Translations under genes and position numbers: made by a program
Assembly (NCBI GenBank): GCA_019454165.1
Contig: CP075367.1
Span: 1,206,179-1,270,178 of the forward strand
Direction: 5' to 3'
Length of the DNA: 64,000 bases
Origin: Anaerolineales bacterium
GTDB lineage: Bacteria > Chloroflexota > Anaerolineae > Anaerolineales > UBA11579
In this document: in pieces, positions 41,188 to 47,718 of the stretch
Numbering within the stretch: the first letter of the stretch is position 1
Layout of the letters: each line of letters begins with the position of its first letter
The notes under the pieces: generated by a model
Database searches by the model: none
Told to the model about the DNA's origin: nothing
The model's input: the letters and a program-made list of their open reading frames with translations, nothing else

Positions 41188-42066
41188 TTGTCGAACGCTC
41201 CCGCCGCCACGCGGGACCCTGCCGCCATGCTGGCGCAGGCCGCGCAGGTGCTGCGCTGGCTGGGTGACCCCGAGCCCGCGCCGCTAGCCCAGCCGCCGCA
41301 AGGCGAGCTGTACGTCGGCGCCGATCTGGGCACCGCCTACCTGACCCTGGTCGTGCTGGATGGCGAAGGCGTGCCCATCGCCGGCGAGTACCAGTTTGCC
41401 CAAGTGGTGCGTGACGGCCTGGTGGTGGACTATGCCGGCGCGGTCGAGCGGCTGGCGGGCATGAAGGCCCGCGTGGAAGCGCGTATCGGCCGCCCGCTGG
41501 AGTACGCCGCCAGTGCATACCCGCCCGGCGTACCGCTGGCTGAAGTGCGCGCCACCGCCAACGTGGTGGAAGCCGCCGGCCTGCGCTGCGAGACCTTGGT
41601 GGACGAGCCCAGCGCCGCAAATGCGCTGCTGGGCATGCAGGACGGCGCAATCGTGGATGTGGGCGGTGGCACGACTGGCATCGCCATCCTCCGTGACGGC
41701 GAGGTGGTCTACACCGCTGACGAAGCCACTGGCGGCACGCACTTTACCCTCGTGATCGCTGGGGCGCACGGCATCAGCTTTGAGGACGCCGAGGCAATGA
41801 AGACTGATCCGGCCCAGCAGGCCCGCCTGCTGCCGGTGGTGCGCCCGGTGATGGAGAAGGTGGCCAGTATCACGGCCCGCCACATCGCCGCGTACGAGGA
41901 GCAGGGCGGGCCGCCCGTGCAGCAGCTCACTTTGGTGGGCGGCACGGTCAGCTTCCCCGGCATGGCGCAGGTCGTGCAGGAGTACACCGGCATCGCCACC
42001 AGCGTTCCGCCGCATCCGGTGTTCGTCACACCAATCGGCATGGCGCTGCACAGCAGGAACGCCTGA
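41188..42066 (+). CDS. eutJ: EutJ-like actin/Hsp70-fold ATPase of BMC loci
   Basis: A 292-residue protein of the EutJ/PilM-FtsA-like actin-fold group. Phosphate-binding motifs: VGADLGTAYLTLVVLDGEG and IVDVGGGTTGIAILRDG; a C-terminal LVGGTVSFPGMAQV provides the adenosine site. In ethanolamine loci EutJ is a supposed chaperone; the role is unproven. The frame begins at a TTG (41188) 11 nt after the BMC-H stop. An ATG at 41227 is a possible alternative start. A repeat-rich 187-nt gap separates it from the BMC-T gene. Confidence 0.85.
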   Translation: MSNAPAATRDPAAMLAQAAQVLRWLGDPEPAPLAQPPQGELYVGADLGTAYLTLVVLDGEGVPIAGEYQFAQVVRDGLVVDYAGAVERLAGMKARVEARIGRPLEYAASAYPPGVPLAEVRATANVVEAAGLRCETLVDEPSAANALLGMQDGAIVDVGGGTTGIAILRDGEVVYTADEATGGTHFTLVIAGAHGISFEDAEAMKTDPAQQARLLPVVRPVMEKVASITARHIAAYEEQGGPPVQQLTLVGGTVSFPGMAQVVQEYTGIATSVPPHPVFVTPIGMALHSRNA

Positions 42067-42069
42067 CTC

Positions 42070-42235
42070 GTCATTGCGAGGACGTGAAGCGGCCTAGCTA
42101 CAAAGGTACTGTCATTGCGAGGAAGTGAAGCGGCGTAAGCTGCTGAACGACGAAGCAATCCCCAACGGGATTTGCAAAAACAGCTTGGGGCTCGCTTCGC
42201 TAAGCGCTGCAGAGCAGCGCACCGCTCGCAATGAC
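42070..42235. repeat. Inverted-repeat element inside the BMC operon
   Basis: Starts with gtcattgcgag (42070-42080), repeats it at 42111, and ends with the inverse ctcgcaatgac (42225-42235). Internal segments include gaagcaatcc and its rough complement ggcttgg/gcttcgct. It belongs to the dispersed 'gtcattgcgag' family and has no coding potential. It lies between eutJ and the BMC-T gene, where it could fold in the mRNA. Confidence 0.8.
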
Positions 42236-42253
42236 AAATAACAGAGGAGTTGT

Positions 42254-42883
42254 ATGGCACAAGAAAAATTCTCATTACGCTGCTACTGCTATCTGGACCG
42301 CATGCAGCCGCAATACGCCGCCTTCGTCGGCACCATCACCCAGGGTGACCTGCCCACCGAGGGCATGGCATCCCTGTACGTGGAGATGGCGCCCGGCAAC
42401 GAAGCCTTCCGCATGGTGGATATCGCCGTCAAGGCCACCGAGGCCCGCCCCGGCGCTCAACTGGTCGAGCGCGAGTTCGGCATGTTCGAAGTGCACTCCA
42501 TGAATCAGGCCGCGGTCAAAGAAGCCGGCCAGGCCGTGCTCGACCGCCTGGGTCTCACTGTACAAGACCGCATCAAGCCCAAGATCGCTTCGCAGCAGAT
42601 CATTACCAACGTTGACCCGTACCAGGCCCAGCTGCTCAACCGTTTCCGCAAGGGCAGCATGCTGGTGCCGGGCGAGACCATGCTGGTGATGGAAGTCGCC
42701 CCCGCCGCCTACATCAACCTGGCCTGCAACGAGGCCGAGAAGAAGGCCAGCATCAAAGTGATGCACGTTTCCTCCGTGGGCCGCTTTGGCCGCATGTGGC
42801 TGGCCGGCAGCGAAGCGGAGATCGTCACTGCCAGCGAAGCCGCCACGCAGGCCCTCAACGCGCTGGATGGTATTGAAGGCTAA
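42254..42883 (+). CDS. BMC-T tandem-domain trimeric shell protein
   Basis: A 209-residue shell protein of two BMC-like domains. The second is clearest (residues ~125-205; SMLVPGETMLVMEVAPAAY, then ACNEAEKKASIKVM and a FGRMWLAGSEAEIVTASEAA strand). The first (~10-110) is more divergent. BMC-T proteins form trimers that fill hexagonal positions, often with a larger gated pore. An AGGAG site lies 6 nt before the ATG. It is the only BMC-T gene in the locus. Confidence 0.88.
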   Translation: MAQEKFSLRCYCYLDRMQPQYAAFVGTITQGDLPTEGMASLYVEMAPGNEAFRMVDIAVKATEARPGAQLVEREFGMFEVHSMNQAAVKEAGQAVLDRLGLTVQDRIKPKIASQQIITNVDPYQAQLLNRFRKGSMLVPGETMLVMEVAPAAYINLACNEAEKKASIKVMHVSSVGRFGRMWLAGSEAEIVTASEAATQALNALDGIEG

Positions 42884-42892
42884 GGAGCAACC

Positions 42893-43225
42893 ATGCCGAA
42901 GGTCTTTTACACCGAGCGAGATATTGAAGACCTGGCCCGCCAGGGTGTGACCTCGCTCACCATCACCGAGGATACGGTGCTGACCGAGCTGGCCCGCGAG
43001 AAAGCCCGCCGGGCGGGCATTGCCCTGGTTGATGAGAAGGACAGCCGTCCCTCCTCCGCCGCGGCCGCGTCGCCGGCGGCCAGCAGCCCCGCGGCAGCCA
43101 AGCCCGCCGCCGGCGAGCTGGAAGCCCGCGTGTTCAGCGCGGTCAAGGCCAAGCTGGGCAGCCAGGTCGACGAAACCCTGCTGCGCACCATCGTGCAGCG
43201 CGTCATCAAGAGCCTGGGCAAGTAG
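42893..43225 (+). CDS. Small BMC-associated protein with EutQ-N-like motif and C-terminal encapsulation-type helix
   Basis: A 110-residue protein. Residues ~5-45 (FYTERDIEDLARQGV, then TVLTELAREKARRAGIALV) resemble the short N-terminal motif seen in EutQ-type BMC proteins. An Ala/Pro/Ser-rich linker follows (~52-78). The C-terminal ~30 residues (ARVFSAVKAKLG, DETLLRTIVQRVIKSLG) form amphipathic helices like encapsulation peptides. No catalytic domain is present. A role as adaptor or scaffold between cargo and shell is inferred. The stop abuts the next BMC-P start with no gap. Confidence 0.7.
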   Translation: MPKVFYTERDIEDLARQGVTSLTITEDTVLTELAREKARRAGIALVDEKDSRPSSAAAASPAASSPAAAKPAAGELEARVFSAVKAKLGSQVDETLLRTIVQRVIKSLGK

Positions 43226-43546
43226 ATGCTCTTCGGCCGTGTGCGCGGGGTGGCCATCAGCACCCTCAAGTATCCCGACATTACCGGTTATCGCCTGCTG
43301 GTAGTGCAGCCGCTCAATAGCAAGCTGGAACCTGTCGGTACGCTTCAGGTGGCCGTGGATACCGTAGAAGCGGGCGAGGGTGACCTGTGTGTGATGGTGC
43401 GCTCGCGTGAAGCCGCGCTGGCCATGCCTGATAACAAGTTCGTCCCGGTGGATCTGGCGCTGGTGGGCCTGGTGGATGAGTTGCAGGTGCGCCCGGACGG
43501 CGAATTCGATTTCACCCTTAAGGCGGGCACGGCCCGTTACAGCTAG
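43226..43546 (+). CDS. BMC-P shell vertex protein, copy 2
   Basis: A 106-residue EutN/CcmL-family pentamer subunit (MLFGRVRGVAISTLKYPDI, YRLLVVQPLNS, VAVDTVEAGEGDLCVMVRS, and LALVGLVDELQV). It carries a short C-terminal extension (DGEFDFTLKAGTARYS) that the other two copies lack, which could project from the vertex. Zero-gap junctions on both sides (43225/43226 and 43546/43547) indicate strict coupling with its neighbours. Confidence 0.92.
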   Translation: MLFGRVRGVAISTLKYPDITGYRLLVVQPLNSKLEPVGTLQVAVDTVEAGEGDLCVMVRSREAALAMPDNKFVPVDLALVGLVDELQVRPDGEFDFTLKAGTARYS

Positions 43547-43825
43547 ATGATTATTGGCAAAGTTACCGGCACGGTAGTCACCACGCTCGGCCATCCCGCG
43601 TTCAAGCGCCGCCGCCTGCTGGTCGTGCAGCCGCTCACCCTGCCGGGGGAGCAGCCCAGCGGCGATTTCATCGCCCTCGACAATACCCATGCCGGGGTGG
43701 GGGACACGGTGCTGGTCAACCGCGAGGGTAACGGCGCCCGCCAGGTGCTGCAGGACCCGGATGCCCCGGTGATCTCCGTAATTGTTGGCATCGTTGATTC
43801 GTTGACCATCCCAAGCCTGGAATAG
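43547..43825 (+). CDS. BMC-P shell vertex protein, copy 3
   Basis: A 92-residue EutN/CcmL protein (MIIGKVTGTVVTTLGHPAF, RRRLLVVQPLTL, FIALDNTHAGVGDTVLV, VISVIVGIVDSLTI). It is the last gene of the operon, and the signal peptidase gene follows with its own -10 box. Three different BMC-P proteins allow mixed vertices, which is typical of several BMC types but not explained. Confidence 0.92.
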   Translation: MIIGKVTGTVVTTLGHPAFKRRRLLVVQPLTLPGEQPSGDFIALDNTHAGVGDTVLVNREGNGARQVLQDPDAPVISVIVGIVDSLTIPSLE

Positions 43826-43843
43826 TCTCGCACTGCGAGGCTG

Positions 43844-43849
43844 TATAAT
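43844..43849 (+). promoter_or_regulatory. TATAAT -10 box for lepB
   Basis: TATAAT ends 14 nt before the ATG at 43864, giving a leader of about 7 nt without a Shine-Dalgarno sequence. This separates lepB from the BMC operon. Confidence 0.55.
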
Positions 43850-43863
43850 CGCCCCTCAACTTC

Positions 43864-44490
43864 ATGGCACTCCCTCCTCATTCCCCGCACACTACCGAAG
43901 ATGTAGGCCCGCTCGACCGCCAAAACGTGGTGGCTCTCGAAACGCAGCCGCCCTCCACGGGCAGGCGTATGCTGTTGGAGCTGATCGAGACGATCCTGCT
44001 GGCGCTGTTCTTGTTCCTGGCCATCAACTTTGTTTCGGCCCGCATCCGCGTCGATGGCGTCAGCATGGAGCCCACCTTCCAGCTCGGCGACTATGTCGTC
44101 GTCAATCGTCTGGCCTACCGCGCCGGCGAGATCGAGCGCGGCGATGTGGTCGTGTTCCCTGCGCCGAATAGCCCGGAGATCGACTACATCAAGCGCGTGG
44201 TGGCACTGCCCGGCGACCGCATCGCCATCTACAACGGGGCCGTGGTCGTCAATGGCGTGACCCTGCAGGAGCCGTATATTCTGGAGCGGCAGGGCGGTAA
44301 CTATGCTGAGCGCATCGTGCCCGCTGGCTATATCTTCGTGATGGGCGACAACCGCAATAACTCAGATGACTCGCGCAGCTGGGGCTTCCTGGCCATCGAG
44401 AACATCATCGGCAAGGCTGTCTTCCGCTACTGGCCCTTCACCAACATGACGGTTGTGGATCACCCGGTCTTGTTGGCCGGCCAACCCTAA
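43864..44490 (+). CDS. lepB: Signal peptidase I
   Basis: A 208-residue type I leader peptidase, which cleaves Sec/Tat signal peptides outside the membrane. One N-terminal membrane helix (~38-58) is followed by the catalytic Ser67 in GVSMEPT and Lys110 in YIKRVVALPGD; the box MGDNRNNSDDSRSWG is near the end. Length is typical of the Gram-positive type. It lies 38 nt after the BMC operon and probably has its own promoter. Confidence 0.95.
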   Translation: MALPPHSPHTTEDVGPLDRQNVVALETQPPSTGRRMLLELIETILLALFLFLAINFVSARIRVDGVSMEPTFQLGDYVVVNRLAYRAGEIERGDVVVFPAPNSPEIDYIKRVVALPGDRIAIYNGAVVVNGVTLQEPYILERQGGNYAERIVPAGYIFVMGDNRNNSDDSRSWGFLAIENIIGKAVFRYWPFTNMTVVDHPVLLAGQP

Positions 44491-44551
44491 ACTTCACGCA
44501 ATTTTTCCCGCGCAGGCATGGTAAAATGCCGCCTGCTCTTAGGCAAAGGAT

Positions 44552-44608
44552 GTTGCGTTACTCGGCGTAGCCGAGTAGCAACTCCAAGAGCAAGTGCTTC
44601 GCACTTGC
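44552..44608. repeat. Two hairpins just upstream of tRNA-Glu
   Basis: gttgcgttactcggc pairs imperfectly with gccgagtagcaac (44552-44582), and gcaagtgc pairs with gcacttgc around ttc (44590-44608). They end 3 nt before the tRNA 5' end. A similar hairpin in the other direction lies downstream at 44716-44746. They may be processing or folding elements of the precursor. Confidence 0.6.
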
Positions 44609-44611
44609 GAC

Positions 44612-44684
44612 GCCCCCATCGTCTAGAGGCCTAGGACGTGGCCCTTTCAAGGCTAAAACCGGGGTTCGAATCCCCGTGGGGGCA
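44612..44684 (+). tRNA. tRNA-Glu (anticodon UUC)
   Basis: A 73-nt cloverleaf with acceptor GCCCCCA/TGGGGGC, an anticodon loop CTTTCAA (TTC), the T-loop TTCGAAT with five GC-rich pairs, and discriminator A. CCA is not encoded. Terminated by the hairpin at 44764-44802. Confidence 0.94.
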
Positions 44685-44763
44685 TACGTGGCGGCTGGCG
44701 CCGCCACTCCCGGGAGTTGCTACTGAGCTTCGCTCGGTCACGCAACTCCACCGCTGGTTCGCC

Positions 44764-44802
44764 AAGCAAGACGCCTCACATCGTGAGGCGTCTTGCTTTT
44801 TA
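44764..44802 (+). terminator. Terminator after tRNA-Glu
   Basis: Arms aagcaagacgcctcac (44764-44779) and gtgaggcgtcttgctt (44783-44798) pair perfectly around atc, followed by a T-run. It closes the tRNA-Glu transcript. Confidence 0.92.
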
Positions 44803-44882
44803 GCGTGATAGCGAATGAGATGACCATCTTCACTAACTTGGCTGTGCAGGTAGGTAAGTTTGCCCGGAGGCTTGGCAAAGAC

Positions 44883-44911
44883 TTGACATTTTGGAGCCGT
44901 TGCCTTATATT
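44883..44911 (+). promoter_or_regulatory. Near-consensus promoter of the zinc-binding lipoprotein gene
   Basis: TTGACA (44883-44888), a 17-nt spacer and TATATT (44906-44911). The -10 box overlaps the start of the Zur-like palindrome. Confidence 0.85.
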
Positions 44912-44933
44912 GAAAATGAAATTCATTTTCAAT
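44909..44933. promoter_or_regulatory. Zur/Fur-family operator (25-bp perfect palindrome)
   Basis: attgaaaatgaa-a-ttcattttcaat is a perfect 12-1-12 palindrome. The TGAAAATGA half-site matches boxes bound by Zur-type Fur-family repressors. It covers the -10 box and transcription start, so binding would block transcription when zinc is plentiful. Confidence 0.8.
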
Positions 44934-44943
44934 AAGGAGTGTT

Positions 44944-45912
44944 ATGCGTACTGTAGTTGTTGTGATTTTGGCTTTGTTGCTCACAGCTTGTGCCCCGGCA
45001 CCGGGTGCTTCGGATGGGCTCAAGGTCGTAGCCACCACGCCCATTCTGGCCGATATTGTGTCCCAAGTGGGTGGAGAGCATATTGAGCTTAGCGTTCTTA
45101 TCCCCGCTGGCACAGATCCCCATGCGTTTGAACCTACACCGCAAGACGCTGCCCGGCTCACCGAGGCAGATCTTGTCGTGGTCAATGGCCTCGGTCTGGA
45201 AGAATCCCTGACCTCTCTCCTTCACGAGGTTGAGGAAGATGGCCGGGTTGTCGTCGCTTCAGAGGGCATTGCCACTCTCGATTTCGAGCATGAGCATGAG
45301 GGCGAACACGAAGACGAGCATGAGCACGAAGACGAACACGCGCACGATGAGGAGGATGAGCACGAGGGCGAGCACAGTCATGAGGGGCAAGATCCGCATG
45401 TATGGATGAACCCGCTCAACCTCAACGTCTGGGTGGATAACATCACCGCCGCCCTCATCTCTGCGGACAGCGCCAATGCCAGCGAGTATCAGGCCAATGC
45501 GGATGCCTACAAAGCCCACTTGGTCGAGCTGGACCACTGGATCCATGAGCAGGTGGCCGTGCTGCCGGTTGCTGATCGCAAGCTGGTGACCGACCATGAG
45601 TCCTTCAACTACTTTGCAAAACGATACGGCTTTGACATTGTGGGCGTACTCATCCCTAGCTTTAGTACCCTGAGTGAAGTCTCCGCTGGCGAACTGGCTG
45701 AGCTTGAAAACACCATCACCGTACAGAATGTGCCTGCGATCTTCATCGGGGCCTCTATGAGCCCCGGTCTGGCCGAGCGTGTGTCCGCTGATACAGGCGT
45801 TGCCCTGGTGGTCTTGTATGGGGAAACGCTCAGCGGCCCTGAAGGGCCGGCGCCAACCTATCTTGAGCTGATGCGTTACAACGTCTCCTCGATCGTCGAC
45901 GCGCTTCGTTAG
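44944..45912 (+). CDS. znuA: Zinc ABC transporter substrate-binding lipoprotein (ZnuA/AdcA type)
   Basis: A 322-residue cluster A-I metal-binding lipoprotein. The lipobox is LLTAC (Cys16). The His ligands appear in DPHAFEPTPQD, in VTDHESFNYFAKRYGF and in the region of HVWMNPLN. Between residues ~114 and 148 lies a His/Glu/Asp-rich loop (HEHEGEHEDEHEHEDEHAH) typical of zinc-specific members. An AAGGAG site precedes the ATG. The permease and ATPase genes (znuB, znuC) are not adjacent, so this is an orphan binding protein controlled through the palindrome above. A terminator follows. Confidence 0.92.
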   Translation: MRTVVVVILALLLTACAPAPGASDGLKVVATTPILADIVSQVGGEHIELSVLIPAGTDPHAFEPTPQDAARLTEADLVVVNGLGLEESLTSLLHEVEEDGRVVVASEGIATLDFEHEHEGEHEDEHEHEDEHAHDEEDEHEGEHSHEGQDPHVWMNPLNLNVWVDNITAALISADSANASEYQANADAYKAHLVELDHWIHEQVAVLPVADRKLVTDHESFNYFAKRYGFDIVGVLIPSFSTLSEVSAGELAELENTITVQNVPAIFIGASMSPGLAERVSADTGVALVVLYGETLSGPEGPAPTYLELMRYNVSSIVDALR

Positions 45913-45920
45913 CGCCCCTA

Positions 45921-45948
45921 AAAGGGGCAGCCGAAAGGCTGCCCCTTT
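45921..45948 (+). terminator. Terminator after znuA
   Basis: Arms aaaggggcagcc (45921-45932) and ggctgccccttt (45937-45948) around a gaaa tetraloop. Confidence 0.9.
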
Positions 45949-46020
45949 ATGTTTCCTCAGGCAGCTAAATCCCATTGCGAAATTGAAAGTTTGATATAGT
46001 CCTCACGAAGCTGTCAATGC

Positions 46021-47607
46021 TTGAGGTTTTACGTGATTGTTGAGTGGGGCTACGCGCTGGCGTTGGTAATTGCCAGCTTGATTGCCATTGGTGTCGCAGT
46101 GGGCAATTGGCCGCGGCGCTCTTTTCGTGCCGGGCGCGCCTTACTGCTGTTCCTGTTCTGCCTGAGTTGGTGGTCCTTCACGTATGCGCTGTTCTGGCTG
46201 CGCATACCTGGCCCTACTCCCTTTTTCTGGATCGATCTCACGTACCTCAGCGTGGTGGCAGTGCCCATAGCGCTGTTTGCTTTCGCTCTGCAATTTACCG
46301 GGCATGGCCGCTACCTTACGCGGCTTAACATCAGCCTGTTCCTGGTCGTGCCCATTCTGACCCTGGTGCTGTTGTGGACTGACCCCCTGCATGGCTTGTT
46401 CTTTGCCGGCAAGCGCGTGGCGGGGCAGGGTGTTATTTTTGATGGTGGGCTGGGCTTCTATCTAAACCTTGTGTTTGGGTATGGACTGATCCTGGTCAGC
46501 ATTGTTCTTTTGCTTCAAGGCTTTAGCCGTTCGAATGGTCTCTACCGCAGCCAGATCCTGGCTGTGCTGGTGGGCATCTTTATTCCCATCGTGGTTAATG
46601 TGCTCAGCCTGCTGGGCGCCAGCCCCTTCCCCAATCTAGACCTGACCCCTATCACTTTTACCGTCACCGGCATTATTTTTGCCTATGCCCTGTTCCGGCT
46701 GGGCTTGTTGGATATTGTGCCGATCGCTCGCCATGCATTGGTGGAGCAAATGAGCGATGGTCTGATCGTGCTGGATGCGCAGGAGCGCGTGGTTGACTTC
46801 AATCCGTCTGCCCAATCCATCTTGGAGCTGACCGCTGACCCCATTGGCCAAACCAGCGCCAAGGTCTTTGGCGCCTGGCCGCAGTTGGGTGCGCTGCTGC
46901 TGCAGATGCGGCCCGCCAGCCAGGAGTTGTTGCTCGGGGGTATGCCGCAGCGCACGGCCGAAGTCTTCATCACCCCCTTGTACGATCAGACCGGCGAGTT
47001 CGAAGGCCGTCTGATCGTCATCCGTGACATTACACAGCGGGTTGAAGTAGAGCGCCAGTTGCGTGAGCAGATCACCCAGAATGAGGTCTTGCAGGCCCAA
47101 CTGCGTGAGCAGAATATCCGCGATCCGCTGACCGGCGTGTTCAACCGGCGTTATCTGGAGGAGTCTTTGCACCGTGAGCTGGCGAATGCGGCCCGCAAGC
47201 ACGAGGGGTTGAGCGTGGTCATGCTGGACATTGATATGTTCAAAAGTTTTAACGACACATATGGGCATGCCATCGGCGATCTGGTGCTGCAAACCCTGGG
47301 GCGTATTCTCAACGAGAACACTCGCGCCGGCGATATTGTGTGCCGCTATGGTGGTGATGAGTTCGTGGTGGTGTTGCCCGGGGCAAGCGCTGAAACAGCA
47401 CGCGCCCGCATTGATGAATGCCGCCTTCGCTTTGCGGATGTGGTCTTTCAGGTGCAAGGCAAGCCTTTGCGCTCCACGCTCTCGGCCGGTGTCACTACCT
47501 ATCCTGATCACGCAGACACGGCTAGTGCACTACTGGACCGCGCCGATCGCGCACTCTATCAGGCGAAACAGCAGGGTAAGAACCTGGCAGTGATACTTGC
47601 GGCATAA
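46021..47607 (+). CDS. Membrane diguanylate cyclase (7TM-PAS-GGDEF)
   Basis: A 528-residue protein: seven to eight hydrophobic helices in the first ~230 residues (histidine-kinase N-terminal 7TM type), a PAS domain (~240-345; ALVEQMSDGLIVLDAQERV), a coiled-coil linker and a GGDEF domain to the end. It should make c-di-GMP from two GTP. The active-site GGDEF is intact (residues 444-448), and an inhibitory RAGD site lies 5 residues before it. The start is uncertain: TTG at 46021, or a GTG at 46033, both without a clear ribosome-binding site. Confidence 0.88.
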   Translation: MRFYVIVEWGYALALVIASLIAIGVAVGNWPRRSFRAGRALLLFLFCLSWWSFTYALFWLRIPGPTPFFWIDLTYLSVVAVPIALFAFALQFTGHGRYLTRLNISLFLVVPILTLVLLWTDPLHGLFFAGKRVAGQGVIFDGGLGFYLNLVFGYGLILVSIVLLLQGFSRSNGLYRSQILAVLVGIFIPIVVNVLSLLGASPFPNLDLTPITFTVTGIIFAYALFRLGLLDIVPIARHALVEQMSDGLIVLDAQERVVDFNPSAQSILELTADPIGQTSAKVFGAWPQLGALLLQMRPASQELLLGGMPQRTAEVFITPLYDQTGEFEGRLIVIRDITQRVEVERQLREQITQNEVLQAQLREQNIRDPLTGVFNRRYLEESLHRELANAARKHEGLSVVMLDIDMFKSFNDTYGHAIGDLVLQTLGRILNENTRAGDIVCRYGGDEFVVVLPGASAETARARIDECRLRFADVVFQVQGKPLRSTLSAGVTTYPDHADTASALLDRADRALYQAKQQGKNLAVILAA

Positions 47608-47718
47608 CCCTTGCAAATCTGTTAGTGGGGTGATTTTCGAAATCATGTAAGCTGTTGTGCAGCTTTCAGTACTGCAAGCTGTCTGACTCTCGCGGAGGCC
47701 GCCATAAGAGACAAAAAG

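Noticed and set aside
42275..43690. 471-codon frame opposite the BMC-T and BMC-P genes
   Set aside because: Antisense to four recognisable BMC genes; no family resemblance.
44631..45185. 184-codon minus-strand frame over tRNA-Glu and the znuA start
   Set aside because: Crosses a tRNA, its terminator and the Zur-like palindrome, so cannot be a real gene.
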